Assembly (NCBI GenBank): GCA_036971475.1
Contig: JBAIZL010000001.1
Coordinates: 135,194,192 to 135,258,191, forward strand
Source of the DNA: Prosapia bicincta
Taxonomy: Eukaryota > Arthropoda > Insecta > Hemiptera > Cercopidae
Direction of reading: 5' to 3'
Length of the DNA stretch: 64,000 bases
The first letter of the stretch is position 1, and the number at the start of each line of letters is the position of its first letter. Positions 1 to 11,739 of the stretch are shown piece after piece. A model generated the notes under the pieces. It had not been told where the DNA came from. It worked only from the letters and a program-made list of their open reading frames with translations, and made no database searches. Position numbers and translations under genes: made by a program.

Positions 1-1475
1 CCAAACGAACGTTTGAATATTCCCATTGAGTACATAAACTCTATTACACCATCTGGAATTCCCCCTCCCATAAATCCCATAAAACAGTCATTTTACAATA
101 CAACTTATAACATAAAAATCAGCTGGTATATTAAGTCATATGTTATCATTTAATTCTCTTTGACGTGACTCATTGCGTAACATGACGGAAATTATACTGG
201 CCCAAAATTGTATGTTAATGTCTTACAATAAGTTTTTGTAGGCGTCGCTATAAAAGTTTTTACTTCAAAAAATGTAGGGAAATAATGCGTCATCCTAATC
301 CTGTTAGACAGATGATATATTACTCCAGAATTTAGTTAGGTAACACAATAGATTTCTACTTTTAGTAATATTTGGAAAAAAACACTACTTAGTGATATTT
401 TGCAGCAGATGGGTTTTGCACTTGATCAGTGCATTGGTCAATGCTGTAAGTCATGGGAAAGACTCCCTCATTATAAAAAACTGACTAAACTGATTAGTTA
501 AAGGTTAATTACAGTATTTATAATCATTTAATACAAGGCAGTACTATCATAAAATAATTTAACTAACCTTTTTAATAATCCTTGATCTTCGTTCTTTACA
601 TTGTAAGACCCATGTTCCATACTGATAACTGGAAAATATTTTTTTTTAATTTTAATATTAGTTTATGTTTTAGTTATGTATTATGTAATAGTTTTCTTTT
701 TCACATTAAAAAGAAAATGAACTCCAATAGAAACCTAATAACTAACTTACATACTTTTAAAAACTGTAATACACAGAGAAACAAATAAAGAAAAAATAAA
801 TGCATTAAATTAATTGATTCATGTAAACAGTGCATATAGTGTATATCTGTTTTATTTGAATCAAACAAAGATAATCTAACATTTTATTAAAACAACTCCC
901 TTTGGACTTGATATTTGCATATAAATAGAATAACCAGGTAGTCATTTGACACCCCTCCATTGACAAACAGAATTGATTTACAACAAAGATACTCTCCATC
1001 CATGATTCCTTCTACCTCCAGGACTCCCTCTACCTCCATTTCTCCACTCCATTCTTATCTTTATTTTCTTTTTAAAATGAGTGTACTAGGTTGACATTTT
1101 TCTACAACCTAAACAGAGAATAGATTTACCTCATATATGTAATTCTCTAAATATGAACAATGATTCTCCTAGACTATGGGATTATTATATCTCTTTCTCA
1201 CATCTCCTTCTATTCTACATTATTTTTCTCTTACCTTTCTGTATCTGACATAGATGTAATACTCAATGTGTGAGCTAGGATTCTCCTATATTAGGAGATG
1301 TTGAGTCTTTATCTCACCTTTTTACTCTCTTATTATTATGCACTTTCTTTCTATGTCTGAAATAGATGCCATACTCAATGTATGAGCTAGGAGATAGCAT
1401 ACTATACTACTATAGTGTGTGCTATACTAGGAGATAGTTTTGTCTCTACCTCACCTTCCTATTCTCTTTGTAATA
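1..1475. other. Gene-free AT-rich stretch with one hammerhead-like remnant
   Basis: No supported gene; the short frames are chance. A hammerhead-like motif lies at 403-446 (minus). From about 1150 an old degenerate tandem repeat begins. Confidence 0.5.
403..446 (-). ncRNA. Hammerhead-like motif, family 3 (variant core)
   Basis: On the minus strand: CAGCA / TTGACCA / stem GCAC-loop-GTGC / AAAA / CCCATC / TGCTG. The outer CAGCA and TGCTG pair as helix I. The catalytic box and GAAA are altered, so this copy is unlikely to be active. Related copies are near 12.5 and 46.75 kb. Confidence 0.4.
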
Positions 1476-2440
1476 CAGTAGAACCTCTATAATTTGTCAC
1501 TCTAATTCGTCAACTTCTGTAATTCATCAGAGTTATAACAAACATTGTCTGTACTGTCACATAGTACATTCACTACCAGATAAGGCGATACCAGAAGTGA
1601 GTCGTTCAATTACAGAGAGAATCTGAAAAATTTCCAGAAATTAAGTGACTAATACAGAAGTAGATGAAATGCCAACAAAATTCATGAATGGTATGAGAGA
1701 TGAAAAGAAACAGAACTGATGAATTAGTAGTATTAAGACAAATGCGGCACTTGCAGTACAAAAAAAAAAAAAATGACTGACTTTTTTAAAAACTAAAATT
1801 GTAGATAGATTTAATATACCGTATTTTTTCTTACTAGTGTTTTTGTTCTTAAAGGTTATATGTCATTTTGTCTTTTATGGAAATAGAATAACATACTGTA
1901 TTTGTAATTACAAACTACACTGCAGGCTACTGTGTTTTTATAGCGTTGTGTAATAGTGTGTCTGAGTTTTTCGGCTGACATAAATCGTGTAAGTACAAAA
2001 TTAATTACATTACATGTTAATTTTATGACTTCCACATTTCATCTTTTTTTTCGAATTTGTCACCCCCTCAGTTCCGAATGTGACGAATTAGAGAGGTTCT
2101 ACTATATTCACATACCTTTCTATATCTGACATAGATCTAATGCTCAATGTAGGGTAATGAAATTCTAGCGGTATGGAAAAAAGTGTAATGGTTAAGAGGT
2201 TTTTGAGTATTTATTCTCAATGTATGAACTATGATTCTCCTACATTAAGAGATGTTATATCTCCTATCTTATCTGTCTATTCTGTGCTCATCTTTCTATG
2301 CCATAGATCTAATACTCAGTGTATGAGCTGTGATTCTCTTAGACTAGAGGATCGTTGTGCCTCATCTTTCTATTATCTTATCATTATTCACATACCTTTC
2401 TATATATGATGTAGATGTAATATGTATGAGCTATAATTCC
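1150..2440 (+). repeat. Degenerate tandem repeat, roughly 110-bp unit, interrupted by a Tigger-type element
   Basis: Recurring phrases (ctttctat.tctgacatagat.taatactcaatg, tatgagcta.gattctcct, tatctcacct) appear repeatedly on both sides of the element at 1476-2104. The copies are badly diverged, so the unit length is approximate. Confidence 0.55.
1476..2104. mobile_element. Tigger/pogo-type miniature DNA transposon
   Basis: Terminal inverted repeats: CAGTAGAACCTCTATAATTT at the left, and its reverse complement with a few changes (gacgaattagagaggttctac) at the right, flanked by TA on both sides. The TIR style and TA target site fit the pogo/Tigger group. No intact transposase is seen, so it is non-autonomous or internally deleted. 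Confidence 0.7.
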
Positions 2441-3225
2441 TGCCTTTACTGTATGTTTGCTTACAATTTTACCTACCTATCTACATAGCACAGATAATAA
2501 CCTCAGTCTTGTTTATCTTAAACTACATGTAAACAATAAGCTAAAAAATAGAAATAGATATCTAGAAGATTTTGTATTCTACTCAATGAGTTCAGAACAA
2601 CCTCAACTAGTGAAATTATAGATTATAAAAACATGAAAAGTCTTACTGCAATTGCCATTTTTTTATGCATCTACTATTGTATTTGTATAGAATGAAAATT
2701 AGGTTTTATATAGATAACCAAGCATGTCGGCTTCATATCTGGGTAAACTAAAACTTATAAAAATATAATACAATGTAAAAGATTAATATATATTAGTAAT
2801 ATGAACATAGTTGACAAATGAAAAACAGTTTTAGTAAATGAATCTATATGATTGAAGTACAACTCCTAGATAATGTTGAAACATTAACATAACCTCTAAA
2901 AAAAGTTAATTCTCTACCATTCATTGACTGTAATGAACTTTAATTTGAATTTATTGAATATTTTCGTTTTGTAGTTTAAGTCCTCAAGAAACGTTCCTGA
3001 ACTATTTTCAAGTTGGCCTTCAACTAAAGGTAAATCAATACTATTTGTATTTCAATCAATATATCTTAAACAAAGTTATTTATGAACATAATGGATTGAT
3101 GGAATTTTGATATTTTCAAGAGCCTCATTCACTAGTCAACAGTTAAAAAGAGTTTTCAATTACTGACTGGTGAATTGCTCTGGTGAAAAGCTTCCTGCCA
3201 TTATTTTTATAAATATTCTTGTTTA

Positions 3226-3227
<2 letters not shown>
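2441..3227. other. AT-rich intergenic, nothing recognised
   Basis: No gene, RNA or clear repeat was seen. Confidence 0.4.
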
Positions 3228-3269
<42 letters not shown>

Positions 3270-3357
3270 TTATTTATTTATATATATTTATATATATATA
3301 TATATTTATTTATTTATTTATATATATTTATATATATAAATATATATATATAAATAA

Positions 3358-3412
<55 letters not shown>
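3228..3412. repeat. (TA)n / (TTTA)n compound microsatellite
   Basis: Long TA runs interspersed with tttatttattta blocks. The frame across it is a microsatellite artefact. Confidence 0.97.
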
Positions 3413-3416
<4 letters not shown>

Positions 3417-3494
3417 GTTTTCTTGTATAATAATCAAAAACAAAATTTGAATAAAAATTAAAAAATAATTCTTGTATTTGAATAACCTCAGTTG

Positions 3495-3495
<1 letters not shown>

Positions 3496-3573
<78 letters not shown>

Positions 3574-3613
3574 ATATAATTAAAGAAGCAACATCTTCAA
3601 TATATAAATTTGG

Positions 3614-3653
<40 letters not shown>
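3496..3653. repeat. (TA)n microsatellite followed by (CA)n at 3617-3653
   Basis: A long TA tract (3496-3579), a short spacer, then a CA tract. Confidence 0.97.
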
Positions 3654-3655
<2 letters not shown>

Positions 3656-4489
3656 ACATTAAGATAATTTATAGTAAAATATTATCTTATATCCAATTGT
3701 TACAGTAATTAGAAATTGTTAATTCTTATCAGTAACAGCTATCTACTTACACATTTTATCTCCAAATCCAGTTGTATCAAATAAGGTGTTAATTACACTA
3801 AACATGAATTCATAATTCACTAAAAACACAAAACAGTATTCAATTCATTTTAACGAAACGAATTTTTTTAGAGCACGATATATTTCGCGTTCTCTGGCGT
3901 GCCAGACTTGAATAGGAAGTGTGTCAAAGTTGTAAAATCCAGCCCGCCAAGATTCCGGTAGAGGGGGCAATCGCCTTATCGGCTATTGTAGAATAGCAAA
4001 TCTGTGGAAAATAGGAAACTGTTTTACACAATGCGAAGTCAATCCACGCGGTTGGCAGTGCATAGTAAAACTATGGCCCCTTCACTTTCCTTGGATTCAT
4101 GGAATTACTGTACTTTCTCCGAAGAAGAGAAAGTACAGAGTTCAGCAAAAATTTATGGTTTCACCAGAAATGCAGCTTAAAGGCAATTCTTAGTACGCAA
4201 CGCGATCTTCACGCGCAGAAGGTACAGCATGTTTTTCACAATTAATTAACTTTTGCATTTCCAAGCAGCATCGGCCTTAGGTTATAAATTTAGTTGGTCA
4301 AGATTTCTTTCGACGCCCTGTAGGCCTAAGTAATTTTAAAGGTATGTCAAATAGCGTGTGAAAATTCTAGTGATGCACCGGCCAAAGTACGCCCTGCGGA
4401 CTACATCCGGTCCGAAATGTTTAAAATAAAAAAAGATACAGTAAAAATAAAGAACAGAAAATAATATCCCACATTTGTAGCTATTTTTA

Positions 4490-4920
4490 TTATAAATTCC
4501 TTCTATAGCGCACACTCTCCTGATATATATATATATATATATATATATCTTGTACAAATTTTCAATCATTAATAAAATACGTTTTTATTAATCCAGTCAA
4601 GTTCAATTTTAAATTTATAGGGAATGATAATTGATGGTAATACAGTTTTTTTTTAATATTTATTCATTAATTAAATTATAAACATTTGGGGGGCTCAGGC
4701 AGTACCTCCTTGTTTTCTAGAAGGTTATGGTTTAGGTCGGATTTTAACGTATCTTCGTATTAGAAGTCTAGCGCGCTTTGGCACTGAGCCTACTTTCCCA
4801 TAGTAAGTTATCTACCTTTCAAAGATGTATATGAATTTTTCCTTTGCTCCCATCTCGTTGTCGTCGAAACCTCCAACGTATAGCCTGAAGTTGTTGCCAT
4901 GGTTACCACACAATATCATA
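4490..4920. repeat. Interspersed repeat: shared core (plus) joined to SINE-like tRNA-derived head (minus)
   Basis: 4490-4690 carries the core also found at 11.95-12.13, 24.6, 41.05-41.2, 54.0, 55.6 and 60.75 kb (ttcaatc.ttaataaaa ... gttaatacagttttttt). 4690-4900 read on the minus strand has a tRNA-like look: ggctcagtg, gcgcgctagacttc.aatacgaag, aaaatccgacc. The same head occurs at 11.74-11.95 and 40.87-41.05 kb. Confidence 0.55.
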
Positions 4921-5879
4921 AATAATACTCTAGGATTAAAAATTAATGGAAAGAATAAAATAAACAAATTGGATTAACGGTATCGATCCTACTTCACAGA
5001 CAATGCGAAACGAAAAACTACAACACAATGCGACAAAAAAAGAAAGCATATAAATAGTAACAAACAAAAATATGTCCAACACCATACATAGAAAGGGAAA
5101 TGGAAAATTGCAAGGAATTCACTTTCTGTTTTCTCACTTAATATTGTTATTCTGGCATATGCGTACATATATTTATATTGTAATTTTAAAATAAAAAGGA
5201 ATTTATATAAATTTTTCTTTGTTGAATTAAGTAGGAATTGGCTTTTAAAAAAATACTTGTTTAGTAGTATGCCTAGTAATAGACTATTGGCCACACAAAC
5301 AGCGCATAGATAGGAGCAGCATCTTAATATTTTCTTCTTTTAAAGTTACAAATTTTAACAATGCCAATAATTAATTATTGTTGTTTATGAAACTTATCTC
5401 CAAGAAATGAGTAAAGGTTAGAGGAAGTGGTAGTGGAGGGGATAAGTTTATTATTATTTTGTCAGGAAAAACTAATTAATAACAATAAAAAAAATCTTAT
5501 TAGTAATGTATAGTAGTATGCGGCCCCAACACTGTTTTTTTAGTGAGTGACGTTGATTCTAGTGAACTTGGACCGTTTTGATTATGTATGTAATTTGAAA
5601 TTATTTATACTTTGAATTGTTCTAACTGTTTGTAGGCCTATATACTTTTAATTAACTCTCTCTGTCCGTATTGGCTGAAAAATACTTCACAAAGTTAACT
5701 TCGTTAGTTCTGTGTAATTATTATGAGTCCAAAATTTGTAATAGGCTAAATATAGAATAATGACCCAAACATATACTCCTATATAAAAATGTAGCCTATA
5801 CAAACAAATTTCTATAACATAAAAATAATACAACTATTCTTTAAGCTTAACTTGTGAGGTTATGTTAAAACAAATAAAA

Positions 5880-6115
5880 GACATATACAAGACTCACAAA
5901 TTATTCATTTATTTACTCATACAAATGATAAAGTCATCTTTGATTTCAATGACAAAGTCATCATCGTCATCATCAGTAAGTGTTGCTACTACAAACTCTA
6001 ACTTACAACTTATAACAGTTGTACGTTGATGATGATGACTTTGTCTTTAAAACGCGTATGAGTAAATAAATGATCAATGTGTGAGTCTTGTGTATGTCTT
6101 TTATTTGTTATAAAA
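5880..6115. mobile_element. Inverted-repeat element with hammerhead-like arms (family 2, copy 1)
   Basis: The two halves are near-reverse complements: aataaaagacatatacaaga on the left, tcttgtgtatgtcttttatt on the right. Similar elements lie at 16.40-16.68 and 49.79-50.04 kb. In the minus-strand arm (5915-5981) CTGATGA is intact, but stem II is interrupted by a local duplication. The plus arm is degenerate. Confidence 0.6.
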
Positions 6116-6299
6116 AGGAGTATAAGATTTTCTAAAGTCTAAAAAGAGTAAAATAAAACAAAATAAAACTTTTTTTTAAACACCCTTTTATTTCGCAATT
6201 ATCCAAAAACAATGAATAATTTTTCCTGCTACTCGGGAACATTGGAGTTTTTTACTGTAAATTTTAAAAAAACAATATCCAGTGAATCTTAAGGCCTCA

Positions 6300-7390
6300 C
6301 TGTAAGCTTGGACGGGTAACCGGCCCGCCCTTGGACGGATGGAGTCTAACCCGGACTCTAACTACGGTTTCGAACCGCTTTTCCAAAACTACTCCGTCTC
6401 TATACCCCGTCTGATTAGTTCGGTCCTTTCTTTACTCACTCTCGGTTGGTCTTCCCTAAGGTCAGACCCTCAGAACAAACAAAAATCTTGTCCTATTATT
6501 AAGCAAGCTCTTCCATCGGAACAGATATCTGCGAGCCTAAACGGTTGTCAACACACCGCGCCGGGAGATATCGTGGGTGCGTTTAGTACACTCAGTAATA
6601 CGGTCATTAATTCTTACGTTTGTTTTTTTAAATTGGTTTAAAATATTTATTAATAAATTTATCTGGAACGGGTGAATTTGGTGCCTTACTAATTTTTGTT
6701 GTACTTGCAGATTCCTTCATTTCCTCAGAATTGTTTTTGAATTGTTGTGGTGGTAATCGGTGACAAATTTAATGTCTACCTATGTTTTCCAACTTGCTTT
6801 CCCGCTTCAGAACTCGTAATATCACATCTAAGCTGACACTCTTCCTATGCATTATAGTTTCAATGTATCACGCTGTATCATTTTAGCGATGTTCTCACAG
6901 TTGCTGCATCACAAGACCAAGACTTACTGTCCAGTGCTGCACTGAAGGGAGAGGCCCGGACCCTCAGACTCGGGACTTGGTCTTAGGTGGGCATAAACCC
7001 ATCCCGTGAACAAACAAAAATCTTGTCCTTTTAGTAGATGGAGATATCGTGACTTCGTTTAACACACTTAGTACTGTAATACGTTCCTTAATTCTTATGT
7101 TGGTTTTTTTTAAATTTGGTTTTAAATATTTATGATTAAATATTTAATATCTGGAACAGGTAAGTTTGATGCCTATCTAATTTTTGTTGTACTTGCAGAC
7201 TCCTTCATTTCCTCAGAATTTGTTTTCATTTGACGTGGTGGTAGTCGGTGTCAAATTTAATGAACAGCCTATGTTTTCCAACTTCCTATACCGCTTCAGA
7301 ACTCGTATTATCACATCTAAGCTGAGACTCTTCCTATGCATTCTAGTTTCAATATATCACGTTGAATCATTTTAGTGATGTTTAGCCTGA
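6300..7390 (+). repeat. Two diverged copies of a roughly 400-bp block, offset about 488 bp; higher GC at the left end
   Basis: Blocks at about 6470-6890 and 7010-7380 share gaacaaacaaaaatcttgtcc, gttgtacttgcaga.tcctt and catctaagctga.actcttcc. The 100-residue frame at 6339-6641 is not recognised and probably belongs to this repeat. An unclassified transposon remnant or local duplication. Confidence 0.55.
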
Positions 7391-7823
7391 CCAGAAAATA
7401 AAAATTTATAAATAAATTAAAAGTTACATTAAAAAAGATTTTATGCTTCAACTGAGATTTAGGAGCAGGGAAATACGAACAACAGTAGAGAATATCATTT
7501 AGCCAACTTGTAAATTGGATCCCCGAATCAGTGCTTCTTCTAGTGAACAGAATGTAATATTTCTCTTCTAAACAAAGGCACCATCCTTCGTTGGAATAAC
7601 AAAAGTACGATTGCGCCGCGCCGGCATAAAAAACCATTATAAGAACCAAATAAACGTATAACAATAAACTTATAATATATTTGCCAAACGTTGGTTTGTT
7701 TTTGCTGTCCATAGTCTTAGAATTTAGACCATAATTAGAAAGTGTTGTTTGATTATCATCATTTTGCGAGAACCAACAAAATAATAAGCTAACTTCAATG
7801 AATGTCAATGGTACACGAATCAA
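7317..7823 (-). other. Unassigned 168-codon open frame
   Basis: Open minus-strand frame with one hydrophobic segment (IISLLLYVYLVLIMVFYAGA) followed by a Cys-rich stretch. I do not recognise it. The 3' part overlaps the duplicated block at 7.0-7.38 kb, which argues against a conserved gene. It could be a one-helix membrane protein or chance. Confidence 0.15.
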
Positions 7824-8099
7824 AATGTCAAAGCCCCCAAGGTACTTCTCAGTAAATGTTACTAGTATACTTGACTTAAAACACAGATTTACTCTTAATT
7901 TTAGACTTTTTAGGGGTGGAAATACTTAAAACATTAGTTTTAGAGTGATAAAAACTCAATATTTTCTACGGAGGAGTGAATATTCCCCGGACCTCCTTGT
8001 AGTTCTGGACTCTCCTGAACAAAATCCTGGGTGGGCCGCTGGACTGGTTAACATTGTTACAGAAGATAAGGTAACATAAACGCAGTATGGAATGAAGTA

Positions 8100-8308
8100 T
8101 ACATAAATTCTTGAATTTTGTAGTCCATTACATTCGGTGAATCTTAATTAATCACTTAATCAATAATTTATGACTATCCGAACTTTAAATTTTGTAAATT
8201 TGTTAAAACTTACTGAGACAGAACGTTTTCGATCGCTATGTTGCGATCTCCATCAGTGTCTTCTGCTTGGAGATGTCGGGTCAAGCGGTGACAGGTTTTC
8301 GACAGTAT
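8100..8308 (-). mobile_element. Penelope-like element terminal repeat, minus orientation
   Basis: The reverse complement of the plus-strand terminus at 8.49-8.65 kb, joined head to head with it, as in PLE insertions that carry an inverted terminal copy at the 5' end. It contains a hammerhead (8216-8261). Confidence 0.75.
8216..8261 (-). ncRNA. Hammerhead ribozyme motif, PLE family 1
   Basis: Minus strand: AGACA / CTGATGG(A) / GATCGC-aacata-GCGATC / GAAA / ACGTTC / TGTCT. Helix I is AGACA with TGTCT and stem II is six perfect pairs. One core change (A9 to G) makes activity doubtful. Confidence 0.75.
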
Positions 8309-8650
8309 CAATACGCAGACATTTACCATAACCTAGAAATCCTACACATCAACAAAAAAGGACATCTCAACACACTAGAACAATACGAAATTTAGACACA
8401 TAAAAATACAACGTACACAATTATATTAAACGAACAAACACAATACAAATCACTCATACTCTTTGATACTATTGAAAACCTGCCTTTAAAACCGTCACCG
8501 CTTGATCCGACATCTCCAACCAGAAGACACTGATGAAGGTCGCCACATAGCGATCGAAAACGTTCTGCTTCAGTAAGTTTTAACAAATTTACAAAATTTA
8601 AAGTTCGGATAGTCATAAACTATTGTTATAGTGATTAATATACATAAATG
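8309..8650 (+). mobile_element. Penelope-like element 3' end: GIY-YIG C-terminus and terminal repeat
   Basis: 8309-8395 encodes YADIYHNLEILHINKKG...LEQYEI before a stop. This matches the C-terminal part of the GIY-YIG endonuclease frame at 38.69-38.89 kb. It is followed by the 3' region and a hammerhead motif (8525-8570). The element is heavily 5' truncated. Confidence 0.8.
8525..8570 (+). ncRNA. Hammerhead ribozyme motif, PLE family 1
   Basis: AGACA / CTGATGA (8530-8536) / stem II GGTCGC-cacata-GCGATC / GAAA (8556-8559) / ACGTTC / TGCTT. The catalytic box and GAAA are intact. Helix I is weakened because the 3' arm reads TGCTT instead of TGTCT. PLE hammerheads typically have this minimal helix III. 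Confidence 0.8.
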
Positions 8651-10550
8651 TCGACATATTAAACTCAGACAAAAAGTCCATTTATCCGGGACAGTAACTC
8701 GGGAGTAAGGCAAAATGCTAACTGTCCTTTTCCGGTCGCCATAAAAGTGATAAGTGCGTCTATTCAATTTTCTGCACAGATCACCGGGTGAACTTGAATG
8801 TTGAAGAGGTTCTAAACGGGAAAGCGTTCAGAGACGTATTAATTTACCTATCTTTATGGTTATTCGGGGATGTTTAGCGAGGCTGGGCACTTCTACTTGT
8901 CTAATTAAAGAATAAATCTAACAGAGATAGGATCTTGTCCGTGATCAAATGTTTCTGTTATTCAGAGAAACGTTCACGCCTTTACCGACGTGTTTCTCTC
9001 ATATCCCTAACGTATCTTCTCGTTTCTCTTGGTCATCTTTTATAATCTATTATAAAATGTCACCGCAGTGGAGGTACATGTGGAGGAGGACAGGTTACGA
9101 GCATTCTCCTTGACTCCGGAAGTTGTCAGAGCATATGAGGCTTGCTCATAAAGGCTCACGACAAGTGTTTTCCTATCCATGAAACCGACACCAAAGATGT
9201 CTTGGCAAGACACGTCTATGGCGGCATAACGCACGGTGTATCGCCGCCACTGTTCGGATAACATCGTAGTTCCCTCGGTAACTTTTACTGAGATTGTTAG
9301 TTGGAGTAAAAGTTTTGAGTCGTCGCGGCAACCCTGAGTAACTGTCTGAACATCTAACAACGTCCCGGGCCTCTGGGTGCATTTTGGAAATACTTTTATC
9401 TCCTGGCCCGAATATTCCAACGGCATCAAAATTAAACCGAACAATTTATGCTTTTTAAATTATAAACAGTTTTAAAATTGCAAGTGTGTTAAATTAAATG
9501 GAAAGAGGTTTGGAATTAGTCATCCAATCACTGGATTACATAATCTCTGACTGGTTTAACTGCAACAATTAGAATTTAAATAACAAGACGCGTGTGCGTA
9601 TGTGTGAGTCGGGCCTAATAAGTTGGAGAAAGCGTGTGTGCGCACGTCATGCCACGTCGTTTTACATTACTTTCTCCGCAAGTAGGCTGTTTGGAGAAAG
9701 TATAATTCGTGCGAAAATTCTACTTCCTGTTCTTACGAGACACAACAACAAAGAGTTTGTCTGGTTTGACTAATTATATATTTGTAGCGGGTATTCTTTC
9801 TTTTGCAAAAATAATAATAATACATGAATAGAAATCTTCGATACACGTACACGTACTTAAAACCACATATGTACACGAGCCCCCTACACAACTGTTGACA
9901 CTACAGTATACTGTATATATTTGTTACACACACGGGAATTTTGTTATTTCTCTTGTTGCATTAATGGGATTTCTTTGTAGTTGTGTTGGTAAATATGACA
10001 AGAGGCTACTGTTCATTGGTGGCCGTAGTGGATTATTGGTCTGTCTTCAATGGCGAGTTTTGATTTGTTGAAGAGTTTTCAAGATGCCCGTGTTTGCGTT
10101 GAATATATGACGAGCGTCCTTGACCGACTGTCAGGCCGTGCGGTATTATGATGCAGAGAAGCCATTGCATCAGGTGGCTCTTAGAAAGGGACGGCACGAG
10201 GCTGGACATTAGTTAAGTAATTCAACGTCTAAACATAAAAAATATTTTGTCTTGATGGTAGTCCCTGATATAAGAATATGAAATTAATCATAATATTTAG
10301 TGAAAATAAGGAATATTTTTATTCAAATATATAACCCCAAAAATTAGTGGATGAAAAATATTATTGGCTTTATAACATAACAGGTTATAGCAGAATCTTA
10401 CAGTCTTTGTTGAGAAAACAATTTATAATTGTTCATTACTAACCTTACTAGTCACCACTAGTGTAGCGTGAACGTGACTTACTCTTATGAGAATTATGTT
10501 TCTTCTTCCTGTTCTCCCTTGCCTTTCTGGTTCAGTATACCACAGCATTT
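8651..10550. other. Intergenic with CpG-richer patch; no recognised gene
   Basis: 9.0-9.75 kb has noticeably more CpG and GC than its surroundings. Apart from the unassigned frame at 9040-9444, nothing is recognised. Confidence 0.4.
9040..9444 (-). other. Unassigned 134-codon open frame in CpG-richer DNA
   Basis: Soluble-looking product of mixed composition, no membrane helix, no motif I know. It sits in a GC-richer island, so it could be an exon or a transposon piece, but no splice partner is evident. Confidence 0.2.
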
Positions 10551-10589
10551 TCGTTGTTTACTAAAAAATAGGTTCTTTTTTATTGTAAA

Positions 10590-10870
10590 ACTACACTGTA
10601 ATAGCTTCCTAGCGGAGTTTTAGCGGAGTTTTCTCTATAAAGTCAAAATCTGACAACATTATAACAAATTGGTCATTTTCAGATTCACTTATTAGGTCTT
10701 CATTTATTTTATTTACAATTTCATTGACTTCTTCATCAGGTTCATCATCTGGCAAAGAAACTCGTTTTTGTCAGAATCATCAAAGAGCTGTCTAACAAAA
10801 TCTCCAGTAAAAAAAGTATTTATTGATTTTCTTCTTTTACGACACTGCATAGCATTTTACGAATTCTCTG
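10590..10870 (-). pseudogene. Possible piggyBac-type transposase N-terminal remnant
   Basis: The minus strand reads an acidic segment (SLPDDEPDEEVNEIVNKINE, then DLISESENDQ) with frame breaks. It resembles the acidic N-terminal region of piggyBac-like transposases and the piece at 30.83-30.97 kb. No catalytic core or termini were found. Confidence 0.3.
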
Positions 10871-11442
10871 CTCATCAAATGGAACAACAGTAAAATGTGA
10901 AACTTAGATACTACAAATACATACAACACTAAAATTAATGATACATGCGGAGAAATACTTCGCTTGCGCCCTCTCAAAGTTTAAGATAAGTTGAAGTGTC
11001 ATGTATCCAGACACAATATGTAAGCTTTCAAACATTCTACCAAGACAACGGTTGTTAAGAAAAGACAAAATGTCCTTGTAGAGAGTTAATTTAACTAGTT
11101 GCACAACCCAGTTTACAATGTAGTTTTATTCTTAGTAAAAGTTTATTTATTGTAACTAATTTGGGAAGGATTTATTTCATTTGACTTAAACAACGAGCTA
11201 GGACAAAACATTTTACTTAAACAACGTAGCTAATGTTTACATCATGAGAGGTATAGCTTTTACTTGACTTTATCACAAGAGTTGCTCTTACCCACAAAAT
11301 TTCATGTAATTGTTTTTATACACAAATAACTGTTTTCCTTTAACATATTATAATTAAAAATAAAACAAGTAATATAAAAACTTTTTTTTAAAGTCAATTG
11401 CTACTTAAGTCAACAAAGATCAATTTTATTTTAGTTTCTTTC

Positions 11443-11445
<3 letters not shown>

Positions 11446-11510
<65 letters not shown>
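11446..11510. repeat. (TA)n microsatellite
   Basis: An uninterrupted TA tract. Confidence 0.97.
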
Positions 11511-11513
<3 letters not shown>

Positions 11514-11739
11514 AGAATAGCAATATTAAGTGCCAAAATAGAAAGTGAATTTATTTGCAATTTTCCTTTCTATGTATAATGTTGGACTACCATTTTTGTT
11601 TCTTACTATTTATATGCTTTCTTTTATTTTGTTGCTTGTATTGTGTTGTAGTTTCTTTTCTCATGGTTTATTTGTGAAGCAAGGTTCGATACTGTTAATC
11701 CAGTTCCTTTATTAATTTCATTCTTTTCATTCATTTTTA

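Noticed and set aside
3170..3361. 63-codon frame rich in IYIYIY
   Set aside because: A (TA)n/(TTTA)n microsatellite read as protein.
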